From Cercophora sp. LCS_1 (taxonomy: Eukaryota > Ascomycota > Sordariomycetes > Sordariales > Lasiosphaeriaceae): a DNA stretch of 64,000 nucleotides. The notes under the pieces were generated by a model, which was given only the letters and a program-made list of their open reading frames with translations, had not been told where the DNA came from and searched no databases. Below, in pieces: positions 32,214 to 43,397 of this stretch; position 1 is the first letter of the stretch; every line of letters begins with the position of its first letter. A program made the position numbers and the translations under genes. The stretch lies in contig JAPZLL010000011.1 of the NCBI GenBank assembly GCA_036250225.1, positions 496,001 through 560,000 of the forward strand, written 5' to 3'.

Positions 32214-33197
32214 ATGAAGCGCGAATCCCATCACGAATCCCAAAGAGAGCATCCCAGCCCTCCATTCCCACCGAGCCACAGCGTCTACACTCTAGAAACC
32301 TGTCTCTCCAACCTCCCTGCTTCAACTGTCGCCCGAGGCCAAACCCTCCGCCCCGTCCGGGACTTGCCCTCCTTCCTCCGCTCTCAGCTCGAGCCGTGGA
32401 AAATTGATCGCATCTACGATTACCTCTGGTTCGCCCGAGACCGCAGCCTGCAAGCCAAGTCACTGCATCGCCACACGGTCGCCCGCCGACACATCGTCCT
32501 GACCGAAAGCCCGAGCGAGCACCTCATCTCCGACTACTCGGTCATCTTCATCAAGCCCCTGCCCGAATATCTTTTGTGCCATGACTTTTGGGAGCGCCAT
32601 CTCTCGCGCGACCCAGTACTGCACTCAAACGCCTGCGGTCTTTTTCTGTCGTACACCTGGCTGGTGGCCTACAAAACAGACTTTGACATCGCCAAGGAGT
32701 CGCGCCTCATTCCTGAAGGCCTCACGTGGCACGCGTGGACGGCGCTCGCAACCGACTTCCTGGACTATGTCGATGCGTCAGGAACACAGCTCGTCAGCAA
32801 GCGATATCTGTATGGCGAGCTCCGGATGAGTCGGATCAATTACGTTTATAAGCTCATTCCGTCGCTTTGGTTTACGCACAACCCTATGCGGGGCTTCATG
32901 CCCACGTCCATGTGGAATGGGTCGTTTATGGAGCGCAATGTTGGACGGATGTTTGGTGTCTTTGTGTTTTTCTCGCTGATCCTATCGGCAATGCAGGTTG
33001 GTCTCGCGACGAGTCAGCTTGGTGACGAACCTGCTTTCATCAGGGCCGCGTACGGGTTTGCGGTTGCCTCCCTGTTTATTGTTGCGCTGTGTGCGGTGAC
33101 TGGGCTGGCGATGTTGGTCTGGCATGTGAGGTACAAAATCATTCTTCCTTGGAGGATGGGCTTGCGGGAAATTGGGGTGCAAGATTTGTCGTATTGA
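32214..33197 (+). CDS. hypothetical two-TM membrane protein
   Basis: 327 residues in one exon from the ATG at 32214 (context CCACCATGA), preferred over the in-frame ATG at 32121. The N-terminal 230 residues are soluble and include RIYDYLWFARDRSLQAKSLH and IKPLPEYLLCHDFWERHL, a pattern seen in a large fungal family often mislabelled 'subtilisin-like serine protease' although no protease motif is present. Two TM helices lie near the C-terminus (MFGVFVFFSLILSAMQVGLA and GFAVASLFIVALCAVTGLAM). Likely an integral membrane protein with a cytosolic N-terminal domain; function unknown. Confidence 0.7.
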   Translation: MKRESHHESQREHPSPPFPPSHSVYTLETCLSNLPASTVARGQTLRPVRDLPSFLRSQLEPWKIDRIYDYLWFARDRSLQAKSLHRHTVARRHIVLTESPSEHLISDYSVIFIKPLPEYLLCHDFWERHLSRDPVLHSNACGLFLSYTWLVAYKTDFDIAKESRLIPEGLTWHAWTALATDFLDYVDASGTQLVSKRYLYGELRMSRINYVYKLIPSLWFTHNPMRGFMPTSMWNGSFMERNVGRMFGVFVFFSLILSAMQVGLATSQLGDEPAFIRAAYGFAVASLFIVALCAVTGLAMLVWHVRYKIILPWRMGLREIGVQDLSY

Positions 33198-33236
33198 GCT
33201 TCCCTGTACGTGTCTCAAGAAGACGCCAACAAATGT

Positions 33237-35505
33237 TCAGACTAGGAATATTGGACCCGGAGCTTCTTGTTCCAGTCGACTTCCCGCCTGTCCGTCCATG
33301 ATCCCGTGCAGATAGACGTCGCCAACAAGTGCGAAACAATGCGTGTGTGTGTCGTTGCATGTCCCTCGACCTTCTCGGGGAGCCATCCCCTTTGCTTCAA
33401 TCCCCGCCGCGACGAATGTTCGTTCGGTTCCACTGATTAACATCGTCTCGGTGGCAGCCTGGTTACATGCTGCCGGCTTTGGTGAGGACCGAAGAACTAA
33501 CGGGACCCGGCTGCCGGCCACAATGAATATGATGTCGCCTTCCACCATGTTTACCGGACCCAGGCCAATGTAGCCGCCCTTTGTCCTAAAAAACCTCCTC
33601 CCGCAAGCTGAAAACGCTAAGGCGTAGTGAAAGGCGTTCTTTCTTTCCGCGTTCGTGTCAGTAGACACCAAGGTTTGCTCTCCAACGCCGCTCTCCTGCC
33701 AGTAGCCCCCGACTATCGACGTCATCCTTCGGCGTCGGATATCCGCGCTCCGCCACTGGTGGTATCCAAGTTCAAGCGTATCCTGTGCGCGGCAAAGACC
33801 TGCGCTGGATTCGCTGCGGACGTATTCGCAGTCTCCGCAAAGTGTACGCCAGAAAGCATCGGCGACCTCCCCTCCACCGGCGTAAGACGACCGTTGTTCA
33901 TAGTGTTTCTCCAAAAGGGACTCCCAGTCAGAAACTACCTTGCGCCACTGGTTTGTGTCACCGTCATCTGCGAGTCCTAGCGGCAAAACCTCTTGTGAAA
34001 CGTGCTCGACTTGATCGAAACCAAACCCGTAAAGCTCGAGGATTGTTTGCCCATGCGTTCTCACTGGCCTGGGTGGTATTGACTTGGACGCGTTATACAA
34101 CCGTAAGCTCCCGAAAATGCGCGACTTGTCATTGTTTTCGGGCGAGAAACTCCTGAAAGATAAACCTGTCAGCCAATCTGCAGGGAACGGGTTGGTCGCC
34201 GTACCAGTCGGTAATCCAGGACGGGCGGGAACTCCCAATCTCAGATGCCAGTCTCTGGGTTGGTGTGCCGGCCAAGACGTCTAGAGATTTCAGATTTTTG
34301 ATGAAAGTGACCGTGGTCTTCCAAAACACCTTTTCAACATCGACCTCATAGTCTGGAATGAGCCTTCCCGGGCCCTCCCACTGCTGAACAATACCAAGGA
34401 GGGCGTAGACTTTGTCCCTTGGATCCGTCGCACTGCGTGATCGAAACTGATGTAAAAGGGGAAGAAAAGCGACGAGTTTGTACTGATGACGCCACGTGAG
34501 CCTAACACCTTCGATCTCTCGCACTATGCGTGAAAACTGTGACAATGAGCGTAAATACGGGTACACAGACTCGATGCCTGTGGCGAGTCGCTCTGCGTGA
34601 TATCTTGCGGCTGCTCCCGCAATCATCTTCCATGGGGCCGATATCCTCCCATAGTAGACCGCAGCGTTACTGGAGACGACAGTCTCCTGGACGACCCACA
34701 CTCGACGCCACTAGGAGTCATGAAGATGCATTAGCAGGTCAACTGCTATTCCGGGTTCAAAAAGTGGACATACCCATGGTTGTTCCCGAATCGCGTCCAA
34801 CCCGTTAAGAATAGTGGTGGACTGTGCAATATGTCGCAAATGCATAATCTCGGAAGCCGTCACTCCGATCGAGAGCAGCCACAAGATGCAAAACGCGCCA
34901 AAGATGTCTCTGGTCCCCAAGTCCAGGGTTCCCTGGCGCGTCTCCTGCCTCTGGCGAAATGTATCCCACAACGCTTTGTCGCTCATGTCTCCCTTCCAAT
35001 TTAGGGACGGCCGGGCTCCCGTTGTTTCTGGCGGCTGTAACACAAGATCTTCGCCGAGGTCGTCGTACTTGGTCCCTTCGCCGAGCCAGATGGCAACCTC
35101 GTGACTTTTGCGGTAAATGTCACGCATCAGTTGGACTTGATGCGTGCGCTCACGATCGTCCTTTTGGTTGATGCAGATAGCATCTACCCACACGTGAATG
35201 GGTGTTTCGACATCCCGAAGTCGCCTCAGTGCTGCGTGGAGATTGTAGCTGACGGGCACTGCGATGCCATTGCATTCCACGCAGAAGCTTTCTTCGTTGG
35301 TGGATTCGGTCCCGTTATCCCATGCGTACGACAGCGCTTTGTAGGGAGGAGCCCCGGCAAGGGGGAGGACGTGAAGCGTGCAGCACAACGGTTGTTTCCA
35401 GTGGCCGGGCTCAAGTCGCATCAACCGAAATCGGACATCATTTCCTCGAGTCACGCTAGTGGAATACAGGCTCTTCCTCTTGCCAAAGCCGATGAAGAGT
35501 GACAT
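33237..35505 (-). CDS. HET-domain protein 4
   Basis: Three exons (35505-34774, 34710-34205, 34152-33237) join in frame to 717 residues; the introns are 63 and 52 nt. The second junction restores PSWITDWSFSPEN, the PSWxxDWS motif of this family. HET motifs are PPYKALSYAWDNGTE (~53), HVWVDAICINQKDDRERTH (~104) and MRDIYRKSHEVAIWLGEG, then PWWRRVWVVQETVVSS across the first junction. The middle region has DPRDKVYALLGIV. The C-terminal companion region is EGDIIFIVAGSRVPLVLRS and VGDVYLHGIMDGQA. The ATG at 35505 was chosen because upstream in-frame residues are UTR-like. It appears intact. Its 3' end lies about 40 bp from the 3' end of the convergent two-TM protein gene. Confidence 0.9.
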
Positions 35506-36184
35506 TCCTCTGGTAGGTTGTGAGTTGCATTGGATTATCTGGCAGAAGGACGAACCCGCGGGACAGACGGAAAACAAATGTCCCGGGAGAATCGAAAGAT
35601 GCTTGCGGTCAGACGATCGAATAAGCCCCGCTTTAGGGATGGCCGTCAAGGTCCCCGATTGGCCATGGTGTTTGCGGATATTCAGGGACCTCCATCGCAC
35701 CTTCATTTCCACTGAGTCATCCGAATCAACGTTGAGCTGACATCTCCCCATCACGCAGTAGGCAATTCTATTAGTTCTCCACTGAGATTCCCCCCATCGA
35801 ATCTTCTGTGCAACAGAGACTCCCGTTAAGCGCATACCACCTTGGGCTCACATTTGTGAGCGCCATCATTTCTAAAGTCGAAAGCTTTTGGCTATCCTAG
35901 AATTCACCACCACCTAAGTATCCAATCTAATGTTTCCGAGATTCCTCATTCATTTTATGTCCCAAGTTATTAGATCAATGATCGTCTGTTGTTTGCAACC
36001 CCCGGTGCTATTTCCCATATACTGTATATATACATACACGTTTAATTCACTATCTTATCAGCAGCGCTATCCCTGAAACCGTCGCAGACAACGCGCACGT
36101 TGCCTTCCTTCGTCACAGACCTCAACGCCACCATCGTCCAATCCAAACGCGTCTTGCACCAGCAACAAACGGTCTATCTACAAA
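35506..36184. other. divergent promoter region, AT-rich
   Basis: Lies between HET gene 4 (minus) and the thioredoxin gene (plus). The 35.9-36.06 kb part is AT-rich and holds the TATA-like element listed separately. Confidence 0.4.
36025..36032 (+). promoter_or_regulatory. TATA-like element upstream of thioredoxin gene
   Basis: TATATATA about 150 bp before the thioredoxin-like ATG, within an AT-rich stretch; the position fits a fungal core promoter. Confidence 0.35.
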
Positions 36185-36747
36185 ATGGAAACCTCCACTT
36201 GGATACTCCTCCTCGTCTTAGCGTTCATAATCGGGCGAGTACGTCTCACCCCATCGCATCGTCGCATCCCACCAATTGACTCGGAGACCAAAAATGCTAA
36301 CAACGACCTACCCAGTCCATCTTCGCCGACCGCTCACCCATCCCCGAAACCTCGGGCAAAGTCTTTAAGGTGACCAGCGCGGCTGAATTCGACGCCATCC
36401 TGTCCTCCAACACGCATGTGGTCGTCGACTTTTACGCAGACTGGTGTCCGCCATGTCGCGCCATCGCGCCGGTCTTTTCGGAACTGGCAGACAACCACGC
36501 CCAAGCGGGCGAGCTTGCTTTCGCCAAGGTCAATGTTGACCATGTGAATAACGTCGCTGGGCGCTATGGCGTTTCTGCCATGCCGACGTTCTTGTTCTTC
36601 GAGAAGGGGTCGCCCAAGGGTGTGGCTGTTCAGGGGATCCAGCCACGTCAGTCTGTGAATTTTACCGCTGATGGAACGATTGATAAGATTAGGGGAGCGG
36701 ATAGGGCTGCTTTGCAGGCTGTTGTAAAGGCTCTGGCTGGGAAATGA
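36185..36747 (+). CDS. membrane-anchored thioredoxin-like protein (WCPPC)
   Basis: Two exons (36185-36238, 36316-36747) around a 77-nt intron with a GCTAAC branch site give 161 residues. Residues 5-17 (TWILLLVLAFIIG) form a signal anchor. The thioredoxin fold follows with DFYADWCPPCRAIAPVF, in which the redox motif is WCPPC rather than WCGPC, and the cis-proline region GVSAMPTFLFFEKG. The C-terminus runs past the usual thioredoxin end by about 35 residues. It probably acts as a disulfide reductase or oxidoreductase tethered to a membrane. WCPPC is also found in tryparedoxin-like and nucleoredoxin-like proteins. Confidence 0.85.
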
Positions 36748-37109
36748 GATGAAATGTGGGACGAGGAATAGTTGGAAGGACGCATGCAGCTATGACTGAG
36801 CTTGTGAGCGTCAAGGGATTCTAGGACGTATGCCAGGTTGTTCGCCAGGTTGTATTCATTCTCGTCGTGATTTTTCTAGTTGATGACCAGACGGTGGCCA
36901 TGCCATCGGAGCATCTCGTTGGGGGGACTGTTTCACCACGTGCAAGTCATGTGACATCTGACCTCGCATCCGCCCTCTCAACCCAGGGATCGGCAAGGGA
37001 TTGAACCCTGGCTGGAAGTAACCACTAACGCCGCGTCAGCGGGCTTCCGACCACAAAAACCTCCGCGTCCGCTTGACACAACTAATCCACCAAACAACAC
37101 ACCACCAAA
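36748..37109. other. short intergenic region with tRNA-like relic
   Basis: Terminator of the thioredoxin gene and promoter of the next gene. It includes a tRNA-like sequence on the minus strand (36988-37052; see findings) that does not fold into a complete tRNA. Confidence 0.35.
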
Positions 37110-37969
37110 ATGAAGCTCATCATCGCCGGTGCCTCGGGTCTCGTGGCCACTGAAGTCCTCCGCCAAAGTCTCCGCCACAAGGACATCAAAACCGTCGTTG
37201 CACTGGCCCGCAAATCGGTCCCGGCGCCGCAGGGAACGAGCGAATCCGACGCGACGAAGCTACGAAGTGTCGTGATTGACGATTATGAGAACTATCCCGA
37301 CGATGTGCGGAAGGAGTTTGCTGATGCTGATGCTTGCATTTGGTAAGTAAATGTTTGTCATTGCAGTTATGAAGATAAAGTTTTGACGTGAACGAACCAG
37401 GACGGTCGCCATCACACCCAGCAAGTCACAGCTTCTTCCCTTTGACGAAGTGACGCGCGTTTGTCAGGCGTACACGACGGCCGGTTTTCGGGCCATGGTT
37501 GAGGCGCGACAGGGACCTGGGAAGACGACGCCGTTTCGGTTCATGTACATGAGTGGCCTGATGGCGCAGAGGGATCAGAGTAAGAGGCCAATGGTGCTTG
37601 GGGATTACTTGTTGATGAGGGTGAGTTTAGTTTCCTGGGATTTCACGCCATGAATGATGCTGATCTGCGCAGGGCGAGACGGAGAATCGGGTTCTTGCTT
37701 TCGCTGCTGCGCAGGAACCTAAGGGCTCGGTTGAGGCTTGTGTAGCGAAACCTGCCATGATTACGGGACATACTACACTTGTGAGGTCGGTTTGGGGAAC
37801 TGCAATGCGGTGGACGAATGTGGTACCCAATGTTGGGATTGAGGAGGTTGCTGCTGCTATGATTCAGCAGGTCAAGGATGGGTTTGAGAAGGAGCCGTTG
37901 ATGAACGATGATTTGAAGAGGATTGGAAGGGATACCCTTGCGAATGAAAACATTGAGGGAACAGGATGA
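37110..37969 (+). CDS. NAD(P)-binding Rossmann-fold protein
   Basis: Three exons (37110-37342, 37401-37620, 37673-37969) join in frame to 249 residues; the introns are 58 and 52 nt. The N-terminus MKLIIAGASGLVATEVLRQS is the GxxGxxxT dinucleotide-binding loop of short epimerase/NmrA-like proteins. FRFMYMSGLMAQRDQ is the family's beta-strand segment, and AKPAMITGHTTLV resembles the 'RP..ltg' part. No signal peptide; likely a cytosolic oxidoreductase or redox-sensing protein. The substrate cannot be told. Confidence 0.8.
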
Positions 37970-38227
37970 CCCGTTGTGGGAGAGATGTTAGCGAACTTGA
38001 GTTATCCGACCTTGTGGTAGCAAATCCTGCTGATCGCGTTTTTTCCGGCTTGGAGTGACTGGGGGCGGAGAGTAAAAGTTGGAAGGCTATCACTGCGCCC
38101 CATCGCCGATGTCTCAAAGGTAACCCCTTCCCATACATAAGATAGCATCATTGAACGGTTACTGCAAGGTGCATGAACTTTCAAGAACCAATTCCAACCC
38201 CCATGTTGCCTACCTCTCTAGACTACC

Positions 38228-39386
38228 TTACCGACCCCCGAACAATTTCGACCATATGCTCTTGACTTTGAACTGACGGCCAAGTTAGCACGAAACTATG
38301 TGGAAAGGTCAAAGTACTCACAACCAAACCGTCCAGCTTCTTGATTTGTTCTTGTTGTCTTTCAATTTTGGACACCAGCCTTGCTTTCTCCTGTTCCCAA
38401 TCCATCCGCTTTTGTTTCCTCTCAGGGTCTGCGTGCTCCCCCCAGAACTCAGGAGGTTCATCCTCTTCAAGCTCCCGTAACCGGAGGGACAAAAGTTCAA
38501 GGCTTTCCAAGAGCTGTCTCTTCATTTCCTTTCCAAGCGTGGTGTCCTTGACGCGTCCCTTCTTCTCCACCATTTCATCCTGCAGCAACAAAGGTTTAGC
38601 CCTCCCAGACTTTTCCGGCATTTTGATGATGTGTCGGATGATGTTGTGCGCCGACTCTTGGTTGTTGTTATGCTGAAGAACAACGGCCCCCCGGCCCACC
38701 ATGTCACCCCACACACCACCATCCCTGGTTCTACCTCGGACGCGAAGCTGCAAAGCGGCTTGGGGCACGAGGTCGTCCCACATGGTGGTCGCAATCAGGA
38801 CCCGCTTATACGCATCCGAGCCTAGAATCGCTTGGAGAAGCTTGGTGCGTCGTCGCTCCATCCCACCAACTCGATTGAGCGTAACTGGGTGCAGAAGGAT
38901 GAGTCCGTCGAGGAGTTGACGGCTTCCATATCCCTCCTTGATGAGCCAATTCCCAATATCTTCAAGGATTTCCAAATCGGAGCGCCTGTCATCATCAAAC
39001 CCAGGAGTGTCGATCAAGGTTATCTTGTGACCGTCCAGCAAGAATCGAATAGCTTGCGGATCTTGAGTGCCTGCAATCTTGTGAGTTCACATGTTTAGTT
39101 CCAACGAGTGGGACACGAGGTGCGACCTACATGGGTCCACCCCATAGCCAATCTCCACATCGTTTCTCCCTGAGGCGACCGATGCAAATGTCGACTTCCC
39201 AGCGCCTGTGACTCCCACAAGTGCAATCAAAACCTCGCGAGGCTCTGTGGGGTTAGTGGGTTTGGCGGGCTTCGGAGGCTTCGTGACTTTCGTGTGCTTT
39301 GTGGACGCCGTGGATGCCGTGGACGTCATGAGCGTTTTGCCCCGGCTGGTCATCCTTCTTTCCCGGGCCCTCGAAGCCTCGCTCAT
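38228..39386 (-). CDS. AIG1-like P-loop GTPase with C-terminal coiled coil
   Basis: Three exons (39386-39131, 39070-38322, 38272-38228) join in frame to 349 residues; the introns are 60 and 49 nt, the latter with GTGAGT, GTGCTAAC and GTCAG. A Thr/Lys/Pro-rich N-terminal stretch precedes G1 GVTGAGKST (58-66). G3 is LIDTPGFDDDRRSDLEIL, and the G4-like segment is LIATTMWDDL, as in the AIG1/GIMAP-type branch. A charged coiled coil follows (RQLLESLELLSLRLRELEED and ARLVSKIERQQEQIKKLDG), and the end is basic and hydrophobic (KVKSIWSKLFGGR). It probably binds membranes or oligomerises. It is transcribed head-to-head with the second GTPase gene 590 bp away. Confidence 0.85.
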
Positions 39387-39977
39387 GGGCAGGTATCAAT
39401 GAAGAGTGAATTTTGCCGGCCGTGTTTTGAAATATTGTGTCGCCCAAGGTACATGTAGGGTTGGTTGCCAACAGCAGTCGAAGCACAGATTTAAGTGTGA
39501 AGTCCACGCGCACTTGGGAGCTGACTGGAACGCATGACGGTGCCGCCGCACTTCATCACCCAAAGACCTGAAAGTCTTATTAGTGGGGTCGTTCCTTGGT
39601 CATGTCGCTGGCTGGTGACTCAGAGATCAGACAGGCAGCACTGGGTGGGGTGCCACGACCCCCCCTTGGGCGTCGTCGGGCATTGCGTGCGGCGATTCAA
39701 GATCTGGAGAACCCAATGAAGCCCAATCGATCCACGTCGAAGCGCGCGGCCTGCTGGCAGAAAAATGCCCTAACCAATGAGATTGGACATTTCTATGCAT
39801 TTCTGCGGCTTGGAGTCCTCCATCAGTTTGTACAAATCCGGGAGATGGCCTTCAGCAGGCACGTTGCTTTGACATAATCGCCCATAAACTGGATTGCTGA
39901 CCTCAACGGGTGCGAAGGACATTTTCGGCCGATCGCGCCTCCACTTTCACAACAAGAATCCCGTTACGTTCTTTTCG
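39387..39977. other. bidirectional promoter between two GTPase genes
   Basis: About 590 bp between divergent ATGs; likely shared regulatory DNA. An in-frame ATG for the plus-strand gene exists at 39894 but the later start is preferred. Confidence 0.4.
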
Positions 39978-40783
39978 ATGTCCAAGCATCTCGTGCGAGG
40001 TGAAGTGATCCTGCTCTTCGGCCCCACTGGGTCCGGGAAATCATCCTTCATCCAGGATGTTGCTGGAGAACAGCGTAGGGTTGATAACGGCGTCATAGCT
40101 CGTAAGTTGTTTCACTGGTCCAACCTGTGACTTGCATATTGCGGGTTGGGTCCCGTCGTGCTAATAAAACTGCCCCCCAAGACACGGCCCACTGCACAGT
40201 CCACAACGTTGAACTGGGCAACCAAACATACACCCTCGTGGATACGCCCGGCTTTGGAGAAACCCCAAAAGAGAACTTGCAGGTTCTCACCAAAATCTCC
40301 GAATTTTTGCATGAGATCCGCGAGCACAAGATTAGGGGCGCCATCTACTTCCATCGCATCACGGATGGGCGATTTCCGGGCTCGGCTCAGACCAACCTGA
40401 ATATCTTCAAGAAAATCTGCGGCAAGGGTTTTTTTCCTCATGTGGCATTCGTCACGACCATGTGGGACACAATCAAGGAGGAGAAACGAAAGAAATACGA
40501 CGGCCTCAATGACCAGCTCGAAGTGAAATACATGAAGCTTTGTGAGGAAAGCCCGTCGATTTTCAAGTACAATCGCACCGGAGGGGACCCGAAAGATGTC
40601 CTTTGGCCCTTTGGGAGACTGGGCCGGACGCGACCACTGCTGCTGTCCAATGAGTTGGAGCGATTGGGAGCGAAGCCTGGCTTAAAAGCGGTGCGAAAAA
40701 CGACGGCTGGAAAGGAAATACTCGAACAGAACCCGAATAAAGGCGACAGGCGCGAGGGTGGCGGAAATTGCACTATATTATGA
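39978..40783 (+). CDS. AIG1-like P-loop GTPase ending in a CaaX-type motif
   Basis: Two exons (39978-40101, 40182-40783) around an 80-nt intron join in frame to 241 residues. G1 is GPTGSGKSSF (15-24); G3 is YTLVDTPGFGETPKENL; the G4-like segment is AFVTTMWDTIKEEKRKKYDG. The protein ends GGGNCTIL, a C-terminal CaaX-type box (Cys-Thr-Ile-Leu). Leu at the last position would favour geranylgeranylation and so membrane attachment. The start at 39978 (MSKHLVRGEVILLFG) puts the P-loop at the usual distance; an upstream in-frame ATG would add 28 residues. It resembles the neighbouring GTPase (same order of motifs) but lacks its coiled coil, suggesting divergent paralogues. Confidence 0.84.
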
Positions 40784-40894
40784 AGATTTTCTAGCGTGTA
40801 GTTTCAATAATTTCTCCGTTCTGTTCTGCCCTACCAAATGATGGCCCGGTCACAACATCCCAGCTGACGGTCTCATATGGGTATGTAATGGACC

Positions 40895-43397
40895 TCAGGA
40901 AGGAAGCGAATTGTAAGTGAGCCCTGGAGCCCCTGTGCTATGCGGCACCACCCTCTTGAAAACCTGCATCCTTTTGGGATCTCGTACCACCCAAATTAGC
41001 ACCCCTGAGAATAAGTATGTTGCTCCCGCTACCAGGAAAGTGGTCACGAGAAACGTTATGCGCTGCGCGGAGCTGCCCCAATCAAAAAGATCCAACGCGA
41101 AAAGTGCCTTTGAAGCCAAATCTTTCAGGGCCAGCTCTCAGAGAGGACCAAGGGGCAACTTACCGCAACGAAGGTGAGGGGCAGATAGAAGATGGTGACG
41201 ACGGTGAAAACTAGAATGTAGTGATTCAACTGTGTCGACTTTGTCGCTTCATGAACAGAAGTGACATTGAACAACTTGCCCCATGATCAGCAGCAACCAA
41301 GGCACCACTTCAGATCGACTCACAATCTCATTGAGGTCCTTCACTTCACGTTGCTTCTTTGCAATACGTGACAGGAGTGCGTCCCCAAGCCTTTTTTGGT
41401 GTGACATGACGCTCTCCCAATTCTGTTTGAAGACTTGGACGGCCGTAGCCTGGGCATCCTGGGGGAACTCAGGGACAAACGCACCAAGATCGAGTTTGTC
41501 TCCTGAAAAGTACAGCAGTTCCATCTGGTCAACCCTCCGGCAGAGATCGTCCATGCTTTCCTGAATCCAATCTGTCGCGATTCGCAGGATTTGAAGAACC
41601 GCAAAATAAAATTCGGAAAGCAAAAGCCCACGTCCATCCACCATGATCTGTCGCCGGCGCTTCGAGGAGAGGATGTTCGCAAGCTGGGTAGGTACTCGAG
41701 TTAAAAACGTGCCCACGAAAGAGAACAGGGCAAGAAGGAATCATGCTACATAACTCACATCCGCTTGAAGAGCCTTGTCAATCTCATCCAGGAGTTTGGA
41801 CCACTGCGCTTCCCATCCGTCCAACAATGAGTGGATCCTGAATGCAAACGCGGCTACTCCGGTTGAGCGGACCGCGGGTTGAATATTCGCTGCTTTCCAC
41901 ATTTTGATGTCGTCCAAGTCCCCGTGTTGCATATCTCCGGTCGTCAAGCTGTCAGTCATCGTGACTAAGGAGAATACTGGCAAGTCGAGTTCCCATGTTG
42001 TCCTGAGCCCAACGGAGTAACGGGCCTCAAAGATATTGAGTTCCTGCTCGGAACCGGGTACCATGAGCGTCCCCGAGACCCTGGTGATGCCGGATCCTGA
42101 TGAACGTAGCCACCGGGTGGTGGAAATAACTCGCATATGATATTGGCAAATGACGTCTTCCCAGCGGGATTTGTCGAATCTTACCTGTTCCACCGTCCTG
42201 TCATCGAAGTTCTTTAGCCACCGCCGGCTTTGGTCCCAGTCTCCTCTAAACTGCTCTAAAAACCGCTTTGCGAAACGCGTCCTTGATGATGGAGATATAT
42301 GGTCTTTTTTATCCTGGAAGTCTTGGTCATGGGACATATGAAGCGCCGCGATTGACAGGACTTCATCGTCAGATAGTCCGCTTAACCCGAATTTCCTACG
42401 GGGCTAGTCAGAACCTTCAGTGACTCAAAAAACCTGGGTTTCTCACCATTCCCTCCCAAAGCGCTGGTTCAGCCAGGGGAACTCGGAAGGTGCTTGACCC
42501 TGCTCCCCTTCACCTCCACGTCCTTTCAACTCCTAGTCACGACCCGTCAGCGATTGCCAGCCCGGTAACCCGTCACCACTCCCAACATGAACCTACAATA
42601 TACTCCTTGACTTCTCCAACAGGCACATGGCCTCTCACCGGACGGGTTCGATTGTGGTTATCGAGGCCTTGTGGGGGTTCGCAAACGTAGCCGTTCTGAT
42701 CGTAGCCAAATTCGGCGTAGTTCACATGTGTCCCGCTATGAGCAGCGGTCCCATCGAGTACCCATCGCAATATGCATGCACTGGTTGAGCCAGACGCTGC
42801 TGATAAGCCTAAACGCTGGAAAATTGGCTTCGTCGCTTTGGCTGGGTAGAACGTCGCGGCCCACTCTCCCGATGTGAAGATCGAATCTGTAGGACGCTGT
42901 CTAAGACGATATTTGACCGTTTTCTCTTCACTGTAATTGATACTTTTGGGGTCTATTTCATTAACTGTGGCTCGAACTGGCGTGTTGAGTGATACCTCGA
43001 TCGTGGTTAGGATGGATGGCTGTTTACTGGGCGGGTTTGCGTCTACATTCTCATTTGACTGTCGGACTTGTAGGATCAAGATGTCGCTTTGTGGGGAGTC
43101 CGATGGGACCGTCATCGCAACATGCGTCCAGGACGAGAGCTTCGCCTCAGGTTGTCGATAGCTCTGAAGGGTGACTTGGATGTCGTGGTACTCCTCTCCG
43201 TTTGTGCAAGAGGGGTTGAACTCATCCGAGGCCCAGGCTGCTCGGCGAAACTCTTGCTTCCAATGCGACCGCGGCCACCCAGCTCGCACCAGCCAGTGGG
43301 CTGAGATAAGTGCCTCCCCGAAATGCGCATTGCAAGACCCACGTAAAGCGCCAATCATTGTCTTGCTCCCCCACGTTGTTGAGCGTTGGCGTTGCAT
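40895..43397 (-). CDS. CorA-like membrane protein
   Basis: Six exons (43397-42597, 42532-42447, 42395-41759, 41683-41324, 41274-41164, 41107-40895) join in frame to 735 residues; introns are 49-75 nt. The N-terminal ~270 residues are unrecognised. A helical middle region leads to RLGDALLSRIAKKQREVKDL, then LFNVTSVHEATKSTQLNHYI and the first TM helix ILVFTVVTIFYLPLTFVA. After ALFALDLFDWGSSAQRI comes the second TM helix FLVTTFLVAGATYLFSGVLI. This coiled-coil plus two-TM layout is that of fungal CorA-like proteins. The ion-selectivity motif GMN of true CorA is absent, so transport is unproven. The ATG at 43397 is a guess: open frame extends upstream to about 43505 and an earlier exon is possible. 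Confidence 0.75.
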
